From Streptococcaceae bacterium (GTDB taxonomy: Bacteria > Bacillota > Bacilli > Lactobacillales > Streptococcaceae), in the NCBI GenBank assembly GCA_031285775.1, contig JAITVN010000028.1:1-38720 (forward strand): a stretch of DNA of 38,720 nt. The letters are read 5' to 3'. A program made the translations under genes and the position numbers. The notes under the pieces are model-generated. The model was given only the letters and a program-made list of their open reading frames with translations. It was not told the DNA's origin and ran no database searches. Every line of letters begins with the position of its first letter. Positions within the stretch are counted from its first letter, which is position 1. Positions 9,383 to 20,522 of the stretch are shown piece by piece.

Positions 9383-10549
9383 ATGAGATATTTTACAGCG
9401 GGCGAATCGCATGGTTCGCAGTTGACAGCCATTATTGAAGGGGTTCCAGCGGGTCTGAAACTGACCTGCGAAGACATCAATATTGAGCTGAATCGTCGAC
9501 AGGGCGGTTACGGACGAGGTCAACGCATGAAGATTGAGTCTGATCAGGTCGAAATCAGCTCTGGCGTGCGTCATGGTTTGACGCTAGGTTCGCCGATTAC
9601 GCTGACCGTAGCCAATCGCGACCACAGCAACTGGCGCGAAGTGATGAACGTTGCAGATGTGGATGATGAGGTCAAGCTGAAAAGGCGAGTGACCAAGCCG
9701 CGTCCAGGACATGCAGATTTAGTCGGCGGTGAGAAATACGACTTTACAGATTTGCGCAATGTGTTGGAGCGCTCAAGTGCGCGTGAGACGACAATGCGCG
9801 TGGCTGTGGGAGCAGTAGCGAAGAAACTTTTGTCAGAGCTGGGCATCGAAGTGGCACACCATGTCGTAAATTTCGGCGGCATTGAGATTGAGCTTCCGGC
9901 GGACTTGACGGTTGGGCAGATTCAGGAAACCGCGCGGGTCAATGACTTGTCGATTGTTGTTGATTCACAGGCTGGGCAGATCCGCGACTATATTGACCAA
10001 GTTAAACGAGACGGCGACTCCATCGGCGGGATTATCGAGGTTCGGGCGGAAAATGTTCCAGCTGGATTGGGTTCCTACGTTCAATATGACCGCAAGCTGG
10101 ACGCTAAAATCGCTGCAGCGGTCGTGTCAATCAATGCCTTCAAAGGCGTCGAATTCGGACTGGGCTTTGAAGCTGGCCACAGGCAAGGGTCAGAAGTCAT
10201 GGACGAAATCATCTGGTCTAAGGAAAAAGGCTACAGTCGCGCCAGCAACAATCTCGGCGGCTTTGAAGGCGGCATGACCAACGGAGAGCAGATTATAGTG
10301 CGCGGCGTCATGAAGCCGATTCCTACGCTGTATAAGCCGTTGATGTCTGTAGATATTGAGACGCATGAGCCTTACAGAGCCAGTGTGGAGCGTTCAGACC
10401 CGACCGCTTTGCCTGCGGCGGGAGTTGTCATGGAGAATGTGCTGGCAATTGTGCTAGCTCAGGAAATCAGTGATAAGTTTAATTCTGATACGATGAGCGA
10501 GCTGATTGCTGCGCTTGAGCAGTATCGGACGCGGATAAGGAAATATTGA
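9383..10549 (+). CDS. aroC: Chorismate synthase
   Basis: [36 protein letters not shown] motifs. SD-like tggag upstream of ATG 9383. Confidence 0.95.
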   Translation: MRYFTAGESHGSQLTAIIEGVPAGLKLTCEDINIELNRRQGGYGRGQRMKIESDQVEISSGVRHGLTLGSPITLTVANRDHSNWREVMNVADVDDEVKLKRRVTKPRPGHADLVGGEKYDFTDLRNVLERSSARETTMRVAVGAVAKKLLSELGIEVAHHVVNFGGIEIELPADLTVGQIQETARVNDLSIVVDSQAGQIRDYIDQVKRDGDSIGGIIEVRAENVPAGLGSYVQYDRKLDAKIAAAVVSINAFKGVEFGLGFEAGHRQGSEVMDEIIWSKEKGYSRASNNLGGFEGGMTNGEQIIVRGVMKPIPTLYKPLMSVDIETHEPYRASVERSDPTALPAAGVVMENVLAIVLAQEISDKFNSDTMSELIAALEQYRTRIRKY

Positions 10550-10550
10550 G

Positions 10551-11372
10551 ATGATTGAATTAACGGATGAAATTCTGAAAACCGTCATTAAGAAACGTCC
10601 AAGGGATTCTTATAAGGGAACTTATGGTAGTCTTTTGGTAGTTGGCGGAAATGAGCAGTTTGGCGGTGCAGCTATTCTGTCAGCGTCAGCGGCGGTTTAT
10701 GCTGGGAGTGGTTTGGTAACTGTAGCCACGGCTGCATGTAATCACTCGGATTTGCATGCGCGCCTGCCTGAGGCCATGGTCATTGATTGGACAGAAGACT
10801 TTGCTACGTCTAAATACGATGCGGTAGTGATCGGCTGTGGGCTCGGATTGACGCGCGGAGACTTGCTGGAAAAGGTGCTTTCGAATCAAACGGAAAATCA
10901 GAAGATCGTGATGGATGGCTCTGCTTTGACTATTTTTGGCCGTGGACAGGGCTTTCGTATGAAATTTCCCCAGCATATTGTCCTAACACCGCATCAAATT
11001 GAGCTGCAGCGGATTTCCGGTCTCGAAATCGAGCAGCAAAATGACGAATCAATTCAGAGATTTGCAGATAGTCTTGGTGTCACAGTGGTAGCAAAATCCT
11101 CAGAGACAAGAATTTTCAGTCCAGAGCGAGAGACTTTTCTCCTGACAATCGGCAGCCCAGCTCAGGCTACTGGCGGCATGGGGGATACTTTGGCAGGAAT
11201 GATCGGCAGCTTTTTGACACAATTTCATTCGGATATGATGGAGACTGTGTCGGCCGCGACTTATTTGCATTCTCGCATTGCACATGATTTGGCGAAAAAT
11301 TACTATGTGGCGCTGCCTAGCAAGATTATTTCTGAGATCCCTAAATACATGAAAAGGTTCGAGTCCAGCTGA
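10551..11372 (+). CDS. nnrD: ADP-dependent NAD(P)H-hydrate dehydratase
   Basis: GTYGSLLVVGGNEQFGGAAILSASAA, LTPHQIE, GSPAQATGGMGDTLAGMIGSFL motifs (YjeF C-terminal domain). Confidence 0.88.
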   Translation: MIELTDEILKTVIKKRPRDSYKGTYGSLLVVGGNEQFGGAAILSASAAVYAGSGLVTVATAACNHSDLHARLPEAMVIDWTEDFATSKYDAVVIGCGLGLTRGDLLEKVLSNQTENQKIVMDGSALTIFGRGQGFRMKFPQHIVLTPHQIELQRISGLEIEQQNDESIQRFADSLGVTVVAKSSETRIFSPERETFLLTIGSPAQATGGMGDTLAGMIGSFLTQFHSDMMETVSAATYLHSRIAHDLAKNYYVALPSKIISEIPKYMKRFESS

Positions 11373-11386
11373 GTCTGGGCTTTTTT
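11362..11386 (+). terminator. Rho-independent terminator overlapping the end of nnrD
   Basis: agtccag-ctgagt-ctgggct followed by TTTTTT. Confidence 0.65.
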
Positions 11387-11387
11387 C

Positions 11388-11440
11388 TTGACAATAAATT
11401 ATAAAAAAGTTAAAATATATTTATAATGTTTACAGATGTA
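11388..11440 (+). promoter_or_regulatory. Promoter plus cop box (CopY-type operator) for the copper ATPase
   Basis: TTGACA (11388-11393), 17-bp spacer, TAAAAT (11411-11416), then TACAGATGTA (11431-11440), matching the KACANNTGTA cop box. Confidence 0.8.
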
Positions 11441-11477
11441 AACAATTGTTTACTGGCATATTAGAAAGTGAGGAACA

Positions 11478-13607
11478 ATGAAGCGCAAGAAGACTGAAAA
11501 TATGAACCATAAACACATGAATATGAACCAAATGAATGGCAAGAGTATGGAAATGCCGGAAATGAATCACAACAGCATGAACCATGAAAGTAAGGATCAC
11601 ATGAATCACATGGATATGTCAGATACGGATCACATGAGTCACATGGACATGATGAATCACGGCGGACACATGATGCACATGGGGAACATGACGCAGAAGC
11701 TGAAGGTCGCAATTGTCCTGATGATTCCGCTCCTCCTGATTTCTCCGATTGCGTGTTTTACGCTGATCAAATTTCCAGGAAGCGAAATTCTACAGCTGAT
11801 TTTAGGTTCGGCGATTTTCTTCTATTGCGGGACGCCCTTTTTCAGCGGCGCAAAAGGTGAGCTGATGGCGCGAAAGCCTGCCATGATGATGCTTATCACG
11901 ATGGGAATTACTGTGGCTTATGTCTATAGTGTTTATGCAACGATCGCCGCATTGGGAGGATTTGACAAAAATGCGATGAATTTCTGGTTCGAATTATCAA
12001 CGCTGATTGTTATTATGCTGATTGGGCACATCATTGAAATGCGGGCGATCATGAGTGCGGGGGACGCGTTAAAAGATCTAGCCTCGCTGCTTCCGAAAAA
12101 AGCTCATTTGAAATCCGGAGAAGACCTTGATATTTCAAGCTTGAAAGCTGGTGATGTCCTGCTGGTCAAGGAAAACGAGAAAATTCCAGCTGACGGCGTG
12201 ATCTCAGATGAAGCAATGCCTTTAGTTGACGAATCCATGATTACTGGCGAATCCCGAGCAGTTAGTAAACAGTCTGGAGATAAACTTTACGGCGGTTCAT
12301 TGAATCAGAACACGCCTTTTGAGATGACCGTCACAACCGTCGGAAAAGACAGTTTTTTGGCACAAGTGGCTGAGTTGGTCAAAAAAGCACAAGGACGCAA
12401 ATCCAATCTTGAGAACATGGCAGATCGTGTGGCTGGCTACCTTTTCTGGGCAGCGCTGATTGTCGGACTGTTTTCATTTACTTTTTGGACAGTCACTGCA
12501 AATTTCTCTTTTGCTCTACTCATGGCAGTTTCAGTTTTCGTGATTGCCTGCCCTCATGCTCTAGGATTAGCTGTTCCGCTGGTCGTGAGTCGATTGACGG
12601 CGATTTCTTCAAAAAATGGCCTGCTTATTCAAAACCGTACAGCACTAGAAGCCATCAACAAAGTTAAATATGCACTCATGGACAAAACGGGCACGCTTAC
12701 AGACGGAAAATTCATTGTCCGAAAGGTCATAAATTTTGACGAGAATGTGGACATTCTGCCCATCATGGCGGCCATTGAGTCAAATTCGACACACCCGATC
12801 GCTTTGTCCATTATGCAAGCCTCTGGTCCGCTTAAATATCAGGCAGAAAATGTCGAGAATCAACCGGGAATCGGAATGAGCGGCAATGTTGAGGGACACC
12901 ATTATCAAATTGCCAGTTTAAAATGGCTGCGAGACAATGAGGTAACAATTGAAGCAGATGCCAGCACGCAAATCGACAAATATATGAATCAAGGCTTGAC
13001 AATTTCATTTCTTCTGACCCCAAAAAAGCTGCTTGGTTTCATTGCGCTTGGTGATTCTCCCAAAGTTGATGCGGAAGCTTTTATCAAAGGTCTCAAGTCG
13101 CGTGGTATTCTTCCAGTCATGCTGACAGGTGACAACAAGTCAAGCGCGGAGAAGATTTCCTCGATCCTCGGCATTTCGGAGTTTCACGCTGAGCTGAAAC
13201 CTGCAGACAAGGCTGACATTGTCAAAGCGTATCAGAAAAAAGGCAAGGTCCTTTTCATCGGAGACGGCGTAAACGACTCACCCGCGCTAGCCACTGCTGA
13301 TATCGGATTTGCCATCGGCGCCGGCACAAGTGTTGCGATCAATAGTGCGGATGTGGTGCTAGTAAATTCAAAGCCCTCAGAAGTTCTTGCTATGATTGAC
13401 ATTGCGAAATTAATGATGCGTAAAATGAAGCAGAACCTTTGGTTTGGTGCTGGATATAATATCATCGCAATTCCTCTGGCTGCAGGTCTGCTCTATCCAG
13501 CCTTTCATTTCATGATTGACCCGCTGCTTGCTGCTGTTCTAATGAGTTTATCAACCGTGATTGTGTCCATTAATGCCATGCGATTGAATTATCACAATAG
13601 TTTTTAG
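11478..13607 (+). CDS. copB: CopB-type copper-translocating P1B-ATPase
   Basis: Met/His-rich N-terminus, VIACPHALGLAVPL (CPH motif), DKTGTLTDG, GDGVNDSPALATADIG. Confidence 0.9.
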   Translation: MKRKKTENMNHKHMNMNQMNGKSMEMPEMNHNSMNHESKDHMNHMDMSDTDHMSHMDMMNHGGHMMHMGNMTQKLKVAIVLMIPLLLISPIACFTLIKFPGSEILQLILGSAIFFYCGTPFFSGAKGELMARKPAMMMLITMGITVAYVYSVYATIAALGGFDKNAMNFWFELSTLIVIMLIGHIIEMRAIMSAGDALKDLASLLPKKAHLKSGEDLDISSLKAGDVLLVKENEKIPADGVISDEAMPLVDESMITGESRAVSKQSGDKLYGGSLNQNTPFEMTVTTVGKDSFLAQVAELVKKAQGRKSNLENMADRVAGYLFWAALIVGLFSFTFWTVTANFSFALLMAVSVFVIACPHALGLAVPLVVSRLTAISSKNGLLIQNRTALEAINKVKYALMDKTGTLTDGKFIVRKVINFDENVDILPIMAAIESNSTHPIALSIMQASGPLKYQAENVENQPGIGMSGNVEGHHYQIASLKWLRDNEVTIEADASTQIDKYMNQGLTISFLLTPKKLLGFIALGDSPKVDAEAFIKGLKSRGILPVMLTGDNKSSAEKISSILGISEFHAELKPADKADIVKAYQKKGKVLFIGDGVNDSPALATADIGFAIGAGTSVAINSADVVLVNSKPSEVLAMIDIAKLMMRKMKQNLWFGAGYNIIAIPLAAGLLYPAFHFMIDPLLAAVLMSLSTVIVSINAMRLNYHNSF

Positions 13608-13756
13608 TCAAGATGTCCACTTATTTGTTTTGAATGGTCATGTTGCAGAAAAAATGAGCATAGTCAATTCTTCTCAAATTGTCTTTTAGCTTAAAATAGA
13701 AAAGTATTTTAAGTGAAAAAGTGTTAAAATTAAATAAAATAGAATTGAGGTATAAA

Positions 13757-14602
13757 ATGACAATTTTGACAGACACCTACACGCTGGCAAATGGCGTGAA
13801 AATTCCTAAAGTCGGCTTTGGTACTTGGCAGACTCCAGACGGAGAAGTTGCTTATCAAGCAGTTCGTGATGCGCTGGACTTGAGCTATCGTCACATTGAC
13901 ACCGCACGTGTGTACGGAAATGAAGGCTCAGTCGGCAAGGCCATCAAGGATTCCGGCATTCCGCGTGAGGAGATTTTCCTGACCACGAAGCTGCCGAGTG
14001 ATGTGAAAACATACGAAGGTGCGCTTGAATACTTTGAAATCAGCCGTAAGGCACTGGATGTTGATTACTTCGACCTTTATCTGATTCATGCACCTTGGCC
14101 TTGGTCAAATGTCGGTGCAAGTGATGACGCTGGCAATCGTGAAGCTTGGCGCGCACTTGAGAAGCTTTATAAAGAGGGGAAGCTCAAAGCGATTGGAATT
14201 TCCAATTTTGAACAGCATGATATGGAAAGCCTTCTGGAAGTCGCTGAAATTAAGCCGATGGTAAACCAGATCGAGTATTATGTCGGCTGGACGGAGCCGA
14301 ATATTGTGAACTTTGCGGAAAAGCAGGGCATTCTGATCGAGGCTTATTCTCCATTGGCGACTGGACATATGCTGAAAAATCCTGCGATTGTCGAAATGGC
14401 TGGGAAATACAGTGTATCTACTGCACAGCTGGCAATTCGTTTCTGCCTGCAGAACGGTGTTTTGCCTCTGCCTAAAGCGACCAGCCGCGGACACATTGAA
14501 GACAACACGAAGCTTGATTTTGAGATTTCAGCTGAAGATATGCAGACGTTGAATGCTCTAAAAGATACGGCTGAGGGTAAGAATCATGCGACTAAAGGCT
14601 AA
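13757..14602 (+). CDS. Aldo/keto reductase
   Basis: GVKIPKVGFGTWQ, YRHIDTARVYGNE, DLYLIHAPWP, AIGISNF, LPKATSRGHIEDN motifs. Start at ATG 13757 (MTILTDTYTLANG). Confidence 0.92.
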   Translation: MTILTDTYTLANGVKIPKVGFGTWQTPDGEVAYQAVRDALDLSYRHIDTARVYGNEGSVGKAIKDSGIPREEIFLTTKLPSDVKTYEGALEYFEISRKALDVDYFDLYLIHAPWPWSNVGASDDAGNREAWRALEKLYKEGKLKAIGISNFEQHDMESLLEVAEIKPMVNQIEYYVGWTEPNIVNFAEKQGILIEAYSPLATGHMLKNPAIVEMAGKYSVSTAQLAIRFCLQNGVLPLPKATSRGHIEDNTKLDFEISAEDMQTLNALKDTAEGKNHATKG

Positions 14603-14617
14603 TAAAATCGAAATCTG

Positions 14618-14639
14618 AAACGACTTATGTCGTTTTTTT
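14618..14639 (+). terminator. Rho-independent terminator
   Basis: aaacgac-ttat-gtcgttt followed by T-tract. Confidence 0.8.
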
Positions 14640-14747
14640 GGACAACAAAAATAGACAATGTGTGTAAAAAGATGAACTTTTATTTGTCATTTCTCAAAAA
14701 AAGGTCTATGATGAAGTTTATATAATTAAAAAAGGAGTTACAATATA

Positions 14748-16511
14748 ATGATACGTTACACAAGCGGAAATTATGAAGCCTTCGTAAATGCGGCAAAACC
14801 TGAACATGTTGATCAAAAATCTGCATACATCATTGGTGCTGGACTTGCTGGTCTGGCAGCAGCTATTTTTCTGATACGAGACGGACAGATGAAAGGTGAA
14901 AAGATTCATATTTTTGACGAATTGAGTCTGGCAGGCGGTTCTTTGGATGGTGCCTTTATTCCCCATGACGGCTTTGTCACGCGAGGCGGACGTGAAATGG
15001 AGAACCATTTTGAATGTCTTTGGGATCTTTTTCGCAGTGTGCCTTCTCTAGAGGTAGAAAACGCTTCTGTGCTTGATGAATTCTATCGGCTTGACCGGGA
15101 GGATCCTAATTCTAGTAACTGCCGCATGATAGAAAATCGTGGACAGCGTGTCCCTGATGACGGCAAGTTTACCCTGTCGCAAAAGGCACAAGAAGAGATT
15201 GTCAAACTTTTCATGATGAAAGAAGAAGATCTGGTCGGAAAAAAGATTGAAGATGTCTTTAGCGATGAATTTTTCCAATCAAATTTCTGGCTTTACTGGT
15301 GCACGATGTTTGCATTTGAAAAGTGGCATTCGGCAATTGAAATGCGCCGCTACATTCTGCGCTTTATCCACCACATCAAAGGTTTGCCTGATTTCACGGC
15401 TTTAAAATTTACACGCTACAATCAATTTGAGTCACTGGTAAAACCAATGCTGAGCTATTTAAATGGACACGGTGTTGATTTTCAGTACAGTAGCCAAGTC
15501 AAAAATATCGAAGTTGATTTTTCAAAAGGAAAGAAAGTTGCTAAAAAGCTGGTTTTGGCCGACCGCAGCATTGACTTGACTGAAAATGATCTTGTTTTCG
15601 TAACCAACGGCTCAATTACAGAAAGCTCAACACAAGGTTCCGCCACACAAGCTGCGCCTGAAACACATGAACTCGGCGGCTCTTGGAATCTCTGGAAGAA
15701 TTTGGCAGCACAATCACCAGAATTCGGCAAGCCTGAGGTTTTTTGTGAAAATCTGCCTAAAGAAAGCTGGTTCGTATCAGCAACCGTAACCTGGAAGGAT
15801 TTAGACATTGAGCCTTATTTCGAGAAATTGACGCATCGTAAGCTCCGCACAGGTAAAATCGTAACTGGCGGAATTGTCACGATCAAAGATTCCAATTGGA
15901 TGATGAGCTTCTGTATGCACCGCCAACCGCATTTCAAAGAGCAGAACGACCAAGAAGCAATTACCTGGCTTTACGCCTTAAAATCTAATACGCCCGGCAA
16001 CTTCATCAAGAAACCAATTGAGAAATGTACAGGTGAGGAAATCACTCAGGAGCTCCTTTATCATTTGGGCATGCCCGAGGATCAAATTGCAGCATTTGCG
16101 CATGAACACACTAATACAATCCCTGTTTACATGCCCTTTGTGACAAGCTATTTCATGCTTCGCGAACCAGGTGATCGTCCGTTAGTAGTTCCTAAGGATT
16201 CAGTGAATCTTTCGTTCATTGGTAACTTCGCAGAGACAGAGCGGGATACCGTCTTTACCACTGAATATTCCGTACGAACAGCCATGGAAGCCGTTTACCA
16301 ACTGCTTGATGTCGATCGCGGCGTGCCGGAAGTCTGGGCATCGGCTTACGATATCCGAGAATTGGCCGCCTCTGTCTATTATTTATCAGACAAGAAGAAA
16401 CTAAATGACCAGAAATTGCCCTTTATGCAGAAAATAGCATTGCACTATGGCATGAAAAAGCTGAAAGGAACAGTAGTTGAAGAGGTGCTGGAAGAGTCAC
16501 ACTTGATCTGA
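14748..16511 (+). CDS. ohyA: Oleate hydratase (myosin-cross-reactive antigen family)
   Basis: [72 protein letters not shown] motifs. Confidence 0.95.
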   Translation: MIRYTSGNYEAFVNAAKPEHVDQKSAYIIGAGLAGLAAAIFLIRDGQMKGEKIHIFDELSLAGGSLDGAFIPHDGFVTRGGREMENHFECLWDLFRSVPSLEVENASVLDEFYRLDREDPNSSNCRMIENRGQRVPDDGKFTLSQKAQEEIVKLFMMKEEDLVGKKIEDVFSDEFFQSNFWLYWCTMFAFEKWHSAIEMRRYILRFIHHIKGLPDFTALKFTRYNQFESLVKPMLSYLNGHGVDFQYSSQVKNIEVDFSKGKKVAKKLVLADRSIDLTENDLVFVTNGSITESSTQGSATQAAPETHELGGSWNLWKNLAAQSPEFGKPEVFCENLPKESWFVSATVTWKDLDIEPYFEKLTHRKLRTGKIVTGGIVTIKDSNWMMSFCMHRQPHFKEQNDQEAITWLYALKSNTPGNFIKKPIEKCTGEEITQELLYHLGMPEDQIAAFAHEHTNTIPVYMPFVTSYFMLREPGDRPLVVPKDSVNLSFIGNFAETERDTVFTTEYSVRTAMEAVYQLLDVDRGVPEVWASAYDIRELAASVYYLSDKKKLNDQKLPFMQKIALHYGMKKLKGTVVEEVLEESHLI

Positions 16512-16522
16512 CACATAACACA

Positions 16523-16549
16523 AGAAAATGGCGGATAAAGCCATTTTCT
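16523..16549. terminator. Hairpin, possible terminator between oleate hydratase and truB
   Basis: agaaaatggc-ggataaa-gccattttct perfect 10-bp stem; only a weak U tract. Confidence 0.5.
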
Positions 16550-16564
16550 GTTACAATAATAAAG

Positions 16565-17458
16565 ATGGACGGAATACTGAACGTGTACAAGGAAGCGGGC
16601 TGGACCTCGAATGATGTGGTGCAGAAGCTTCGCGGGATTTTGAGAACAAAAAAAGTGGGGCACGGCGGTACGCTGGATCCTGCAGTGACTGGAGTTCTTC
16701 CTGTGGCGGTGGGCAAAGCCACGCGTCTTCTGGAATACATGGATGGCGGCGGAAAAGTCTATAAAGGTGAGGTCACGTTGGGAATCTCCACTGAAACAGA
16801 GGACGCTGAAGGTGCTGTGGTCGAGAAAAAAGCTGTGGCGCCCATTCTGACAGGGGAGGATGTGGATGCTGCGATGGCTGCCTTTAGAGGCTCTATCCGC
16901 CAAACTCCGCCGATGTATTCTGCGGTCAAGGTGAAGGGCAAAAAGCTCTACGAGTACGCCCGCACTGGGCTGACGGTGGAGCGGCCTGAGCGAGTGATCG
17001 AAATCAAGCGCTTCGAGCGAACGTCTACGCTGACATTTTCCGACGAAAAAACAGCTAGCTTTGACTTTCTGGTGGCTTGTTCGAAGGGGACATATGTGCG
17101 TACACTGGCTGTGGACTTGGCCGCGCGTCTTGGTTATCCAGGTCATATGTCAAGGCTGGAGAGGACAATGTCAAACGGCCTGACGATTGACTCAGCACTG
17201 ACTTTGTCGGAGATTGAAGCAGCACGGGATACGGGCCGCTTAGAGGAGATCTTCCAGCCGATGGCCTTTGCCGTGTCAGAATTGCCGCGGGTTGAGCTGA
17301 GCGAAAGCGAGTACAATGATGTTCGCGTGGGAAAACGTATCCAATCAGAGATGATCGCTCCACTTGACGCGCCTGTAGCCGTTTTTTACGATGAACAGCT
17401 GGTCGGCGTCTGCCTGCAGCAGGAAAATGAATTGAAAGCAAAGAAAATATTGATATGA
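16565..17458 (+). CDS. truB: tRNA pseudouridine(55) synthase
   Basis: MDGILNVYKEAGWTSNDVVQKLR, GHGGTLDPAVTGVLPVAVGKATRL motifs. Confidence 0.95.
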   Translation: MDGILNVYKEAGWTSNDVVQKLRGILRTKKVGHGGTLDPAVTGVLPVAVGKATRLLEYMDGGGKVYKGEVTLGISTETEDAEGAVVEKKAVAPILTGEDVDAAMAAFRGSIRQTPPMYSAVKVKGKKLYEYARTGLTVERPERVIEIKRFERTSTLTFSDEKTASFDFLVACSKGTYVRTLAVDLAARLGYPGHMSRLERTMSNGLTIDSALTLSEIEAARDTGRLEEIFQPMAFAVSELPRVELSESEYNDVRVGKRIQSEMIAPLDAPVAVFYDEQLVGVCLQQENELKAKKILI

Positions 17459-18354
17459 AAATACAGAATTTTGACGATTTAGAGGATTTCAGCGCGTCCA
17501 CAGTCTTGGTGCTGGGCTATTTTGATGGTCTGCACCGGGGGCATCAGGCTTTGTTTGCTGAAGCTCGGAAAATCGCAGCAGTTCTAAATCTAAAAATAGC
17601 AGTTCTGACCTTTCCGGAAAAAGCTGTCCTGACTTTCAAGCGTTTTGAGCCTGATATGCTGCTGAAACTCACTTCTGATAGGAAGCGCGAGCAATTGTTT
17701 GCGGACAATGGTGTCGATTTTCTATTCTATAAGTCATTGACCTCAGCGTTTGCAAAGAATACTTCTCGAGAATTTGTCGAAAACTACTGCGAGAAGCTGA
17801 ATCCGCAGGTCATTGTTACTGGATTTGATTATACGACAGGCTCTGACATGGTCAATCTTGAGTCAAGTGAAAACATTCGGGTAGTACATGTGCCAGAAGT
17901 TGATGAAGGTGGTGAGAAAATCTCTTCGTCGCGGATACGTGATTTGATTGAGAAAGGGAATATGACCGAGGCCAATCAGCTTCTGGGCTATGAATATGAA
18001 AGCACAGGAATTGTGGTGCACGGTTTCGCGCGCGGTCGTGAACTTGGTTATCCTACTGCAAATCTGGTGATCAAAGACTACATCCATCTTCCGGCCATCG
18101 GGGTCTATACCGTTGATGTCATGCGTCATGGCAAGCGCATGCGAGGCTTTGCTTCTATCGGCTACAATGATACTTTCGGCGGTAAAGAGAAAACCATTGA
18201 AGTCAACATTTTTGACTTTGAAGAAGAAATATACGGTGAGAATTTGACCGTACTCTGGCTGGCGCGCATTCGCGGAATGGTGAAGTTTAACGGTGTCGAT
18301 GCGCTCGTTGCGCAGATGAAGCAGGATGAAGAAGTAGCTAGAAGCTGGGAATAA
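17455..18354 (+). CDS. ribF: Bifunctional riboflavin kinase/FAD synthetase
   Basis: LGYFDGLHRGHQALF, SSSRIRDLIEKGNM, GRELGYPTANL motifs. ATGA overlap with truB. Confidence 0.95.
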   Translation: MKIQNFDDLEDFSASTVLVLGYFDGLHRGHQALFAEARKIAAVLNLKIAVLTFPEKAVLTFKRFEPDMLLKLTSDRKREQLFADNGVDFLFYKSLTSAFAKNTSREFVENYCEKLNPQVIVTGFDYTTGSDMVNLESSENIRVVHVPEVDEGGEKISSSRIRDLIEKGNMTEANQLLGYEYESTGIVVHGFARGRELGYPTANLVIKDYIHLPAIGVYTVDVMRHGKRMRGFASIGYNDTFGGKEKTIEVNIFDFEEEIYGENLTVLWLARIRGMVKFNGVDALVAQMKQDEEVARSWE

Positions 18355-18462
18355 TCTGTAGTTTTCAAGTGCATTTTGTACTCAAACATTTCATTTGTAG
18401 TATAAGGAATTGGCCAGCTGATACTAAGTACAAGTCACTTGATCGGAAAATATTATTATTTA

Positions 18463-18498
18463 AAAAAAATCACTTCTTATAGCAATGAAGTGATTTTT
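18463..18498. terminator. Bidirectional Rho-independent terminator
   Basis: aaaaatcacttc-ttatagcaat-gaagtgattttt between convergent genes. Confidence 0.8.
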
Positions 18499-18546
18499 CG
18501 TACTATTAATTGAGTTCAGTGCTTCAAAGCAGGCGCAGTTCACATC

Positions 18547-19575
18547 TTATTTCACAGGCAGAACACAGGTAATCTCAGGCGCAAAGAAATTCTTCTGCAG
18601 CAATGTCAGTTTTCCAGTATTTTGATTGCGCTTGAACAAGGTCAAATTGTCAGAATCCTGATGTGCAACGATGATGAAATGCTCGTCACCCGCAAAGTTA
18701 AAGTCACGCGGGATATCGCCCTCAGTTTTTACGATATTCATCAGCTCAATTGATCTGCCCCCAGCTTTGACCTTAAATACAGTCAATGAGTTATGCCCGC
18801 GATTGGAGACATAAAGAAATTTACCATCAGAAGACAGGCGAATGGCAGCCAGGCCGTTAAAGTCCTTATAGTCTTTCGGCAAAGTGGAAATTTTCTGCAG
18901 CAGGCTGAACTGTCCGTCTTTATAATCCAGCACCTCAACAGTAGAATCCAACTCGCAAGCCATGTATGCGGTCTTTCCGTCTGGAGAGAAAGTCAGGTGG
19001 CGATCGCCGGATCCTGGTGCTGATTTGTATTCGCTGAAATCGGCTAATTTTCCGCTTTCAGCCACATCATAAACTGTGACTGAGTCGTTGCCCAAGTCGC
19101 AGACGACCAGTTTATTGTCAGGTGTCAGATTGGTGTAATGAACCAAGGCACCGGTTTGCTCAGGCTTTGGTCCATGCTCGTCTTTATGCTTGACGGTATC
19201 TACCAGCTCAATCGTACCGTCTTTTTCCCGTTTGTAAACACGAATTTCGCCTTCATGATAGTTCGCGCCATAAACCAGACTGCGTTTTTCGTCGACAGCC
19301 ACGTATGCGTTTGATGCGCCCAAGGTAAAGACTTCATTGAGCGGAGTAATTTTTTCACCGTCAAAATTGAAGGCAGCAGTTCCGCCGACTTTTCCGGCCC
19401 CAGCAGCTACTGTGTACAAATGACCGTGTGCGTCCAGCGCCATATAAGTCGGGCCGCCGACACGCGCCATTTCCTTCAAATCTGATAATTTTTCCTCTTC
19501 AGTATCAAGCAAGACACTATAAATACCGATCGATTTGCGCTTGGTATAACCCGAAAGTAGAATTTTTTCAATCAT
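18547..19575 (-). CDS. Lactonase family protein (6-phosphogluconolactonase-like beta-propeller)
   Basis: YTKRKSIGIYSVLLDTEEEKL, HLTFSPDGKTAYMACELDSTVEV, LYVSNRGHNSLTVF, PRDFNFAGDEHFIIVAHQDSDNL. Confidence 0.88.
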   Translation of the reverse strand: MIEKILLSGYTKRKSIGIYSVLLDTEEEKLSDLKEMARVGGPTYMALDAHGHLYTVAAGAGKVGGTAAFNFDGEKITPLNEVFTLGASNAYVAVDEKRSLVYGANYHEGEIRVYKREKDGTIELVDTVKHKDEHGPKPEQTGALVHYTNLTPDNKLVVCDLGNDSVTVYDVAESGKLADFSEYKSAPGSGDRHLTFSPDGKTAYMACELDSTVEVLDYKDGQFSLLQKISTLPKDYKDFNGLAAIRLSSDGKFLYVSNRGHNSLTVFKVKAGGRSIELMNIVKTEGDIPRDFNFAGDEHFIIVAHQDSDNLTLFKRNQNTGKLTLLQKNFFAPEITCVLPVK

Positions 19576-19769
19576 AATAGTTCTCTAAATAACCTCTTTT
19601 CAATTAGTTTAAAACCTAGCAGTTTCTTTGATAAAAAATGGATAAAACGTTAATCGTAGACTCCGGCAAATCATGAAACGAATGCACGAATGCCAGACTA
19701 GTCACATTAACAATTTTATCACAAAAAATGATAAAATATATCTATCACAAATTGAAAGAAGGAATTTTA

Positions 19770-20522
19770 ATGTCACGCACACCACTTATTGCTGGTAACT
19801 GGAAAATGAACAAGAACCTCAAGGAAGTTATGTCCTTTATTGCTGGAATTGACGGCAAACTGCCAGACCCAAATAGAATCGAGGTTGCCATCGCTGCACC
19901 TGCATTGTATCTGATTCCGCTGGTTCAAAATCGCGGCACGAACCCTTACAAAGTCTCAGCTGAAAATGTTTATTTCGAGAATTCCGGCGCTTTCACTGGC
20001 GAGATTTCTCCTGCCATGCTGGCCGCTGAAGGCATTGATTACTCCATCATCGGTCACAGCGAGCGACGCGAGTATTTCCACGAAACGGACGAGGAGATCA
20101 ATAAGAAGGCCAAGGCTTTGTTCGCTGCCGGCGTGACGCCAATTCTTTGCTGCGGTGAGACTTTGGAAACTTTCGAAGCAGGTAAAACAGCCGAATGGGT
20201 TTCTGGCCAAATTGAAGCAGGCTTAGCTGGCTTGACTGCTGAGCAAGTGTCAAATCTAGTCATTGCCTACGAGCCTATCTGGGCGATCGGTACAGGCAAG
20301 ACTGCCACTCCAGAGATTGCTGATAAGACTTGCGGTGTAGTTCGTGACACGGTGCGCAAACTTTATGGCGATGAGACTGCTGAAAAAGTTCGCATCCAAT
20401 ACGGCGGTTCTGTGAAGCCCGAAACCATTGCTGAATTAATGGCGAAGCCAAACATTGATGGTGCCTTAGTTGGCGGGGCCAGCCTTGAGCCTGATAGTTT
20501 CTTGGGCTTGCTTAATTTCTAA
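19770..20522 (+). CDS. tpiA: Triosephosphate isomerase
   Basis: [60 protein letters not shown] upstream of ATG 19770. Confidence 0.97.
   Translation: MSRTPLIAGNWKMNKNLKEVMSFIAGIDGKLPDPNRIEVAIAAPALYLIPLVQNRGTNPYKVSAENVYFENSGAFTGEISPAMLAAEGIDYSIIGHSERREYFHETDEEINKKAKALFAAGVTPILCCGETLETFEAGKTAEWVSGQIEAGLAGLTAEQVSNLVIAYEPIWAIGTGKTATPEIADKTCGVVRDTVRKLYGDETAEKVRIQYGGSVKPETIAELMAKPNIDGALVGGASLEPDSFLGLLNF

Noticed and set aside
11461-11712. Ser/Cys-rich minus-strand ORF opposite the copB N-terminus
   Set aside because: Antisense artefact of the Met/His-rich repeat codons.
16445-17146. 233-aa minus-strand ORF opposite truB
   Set aside because: Fully antisense to a confidently assigned gene (truB); no recognisable motifs.
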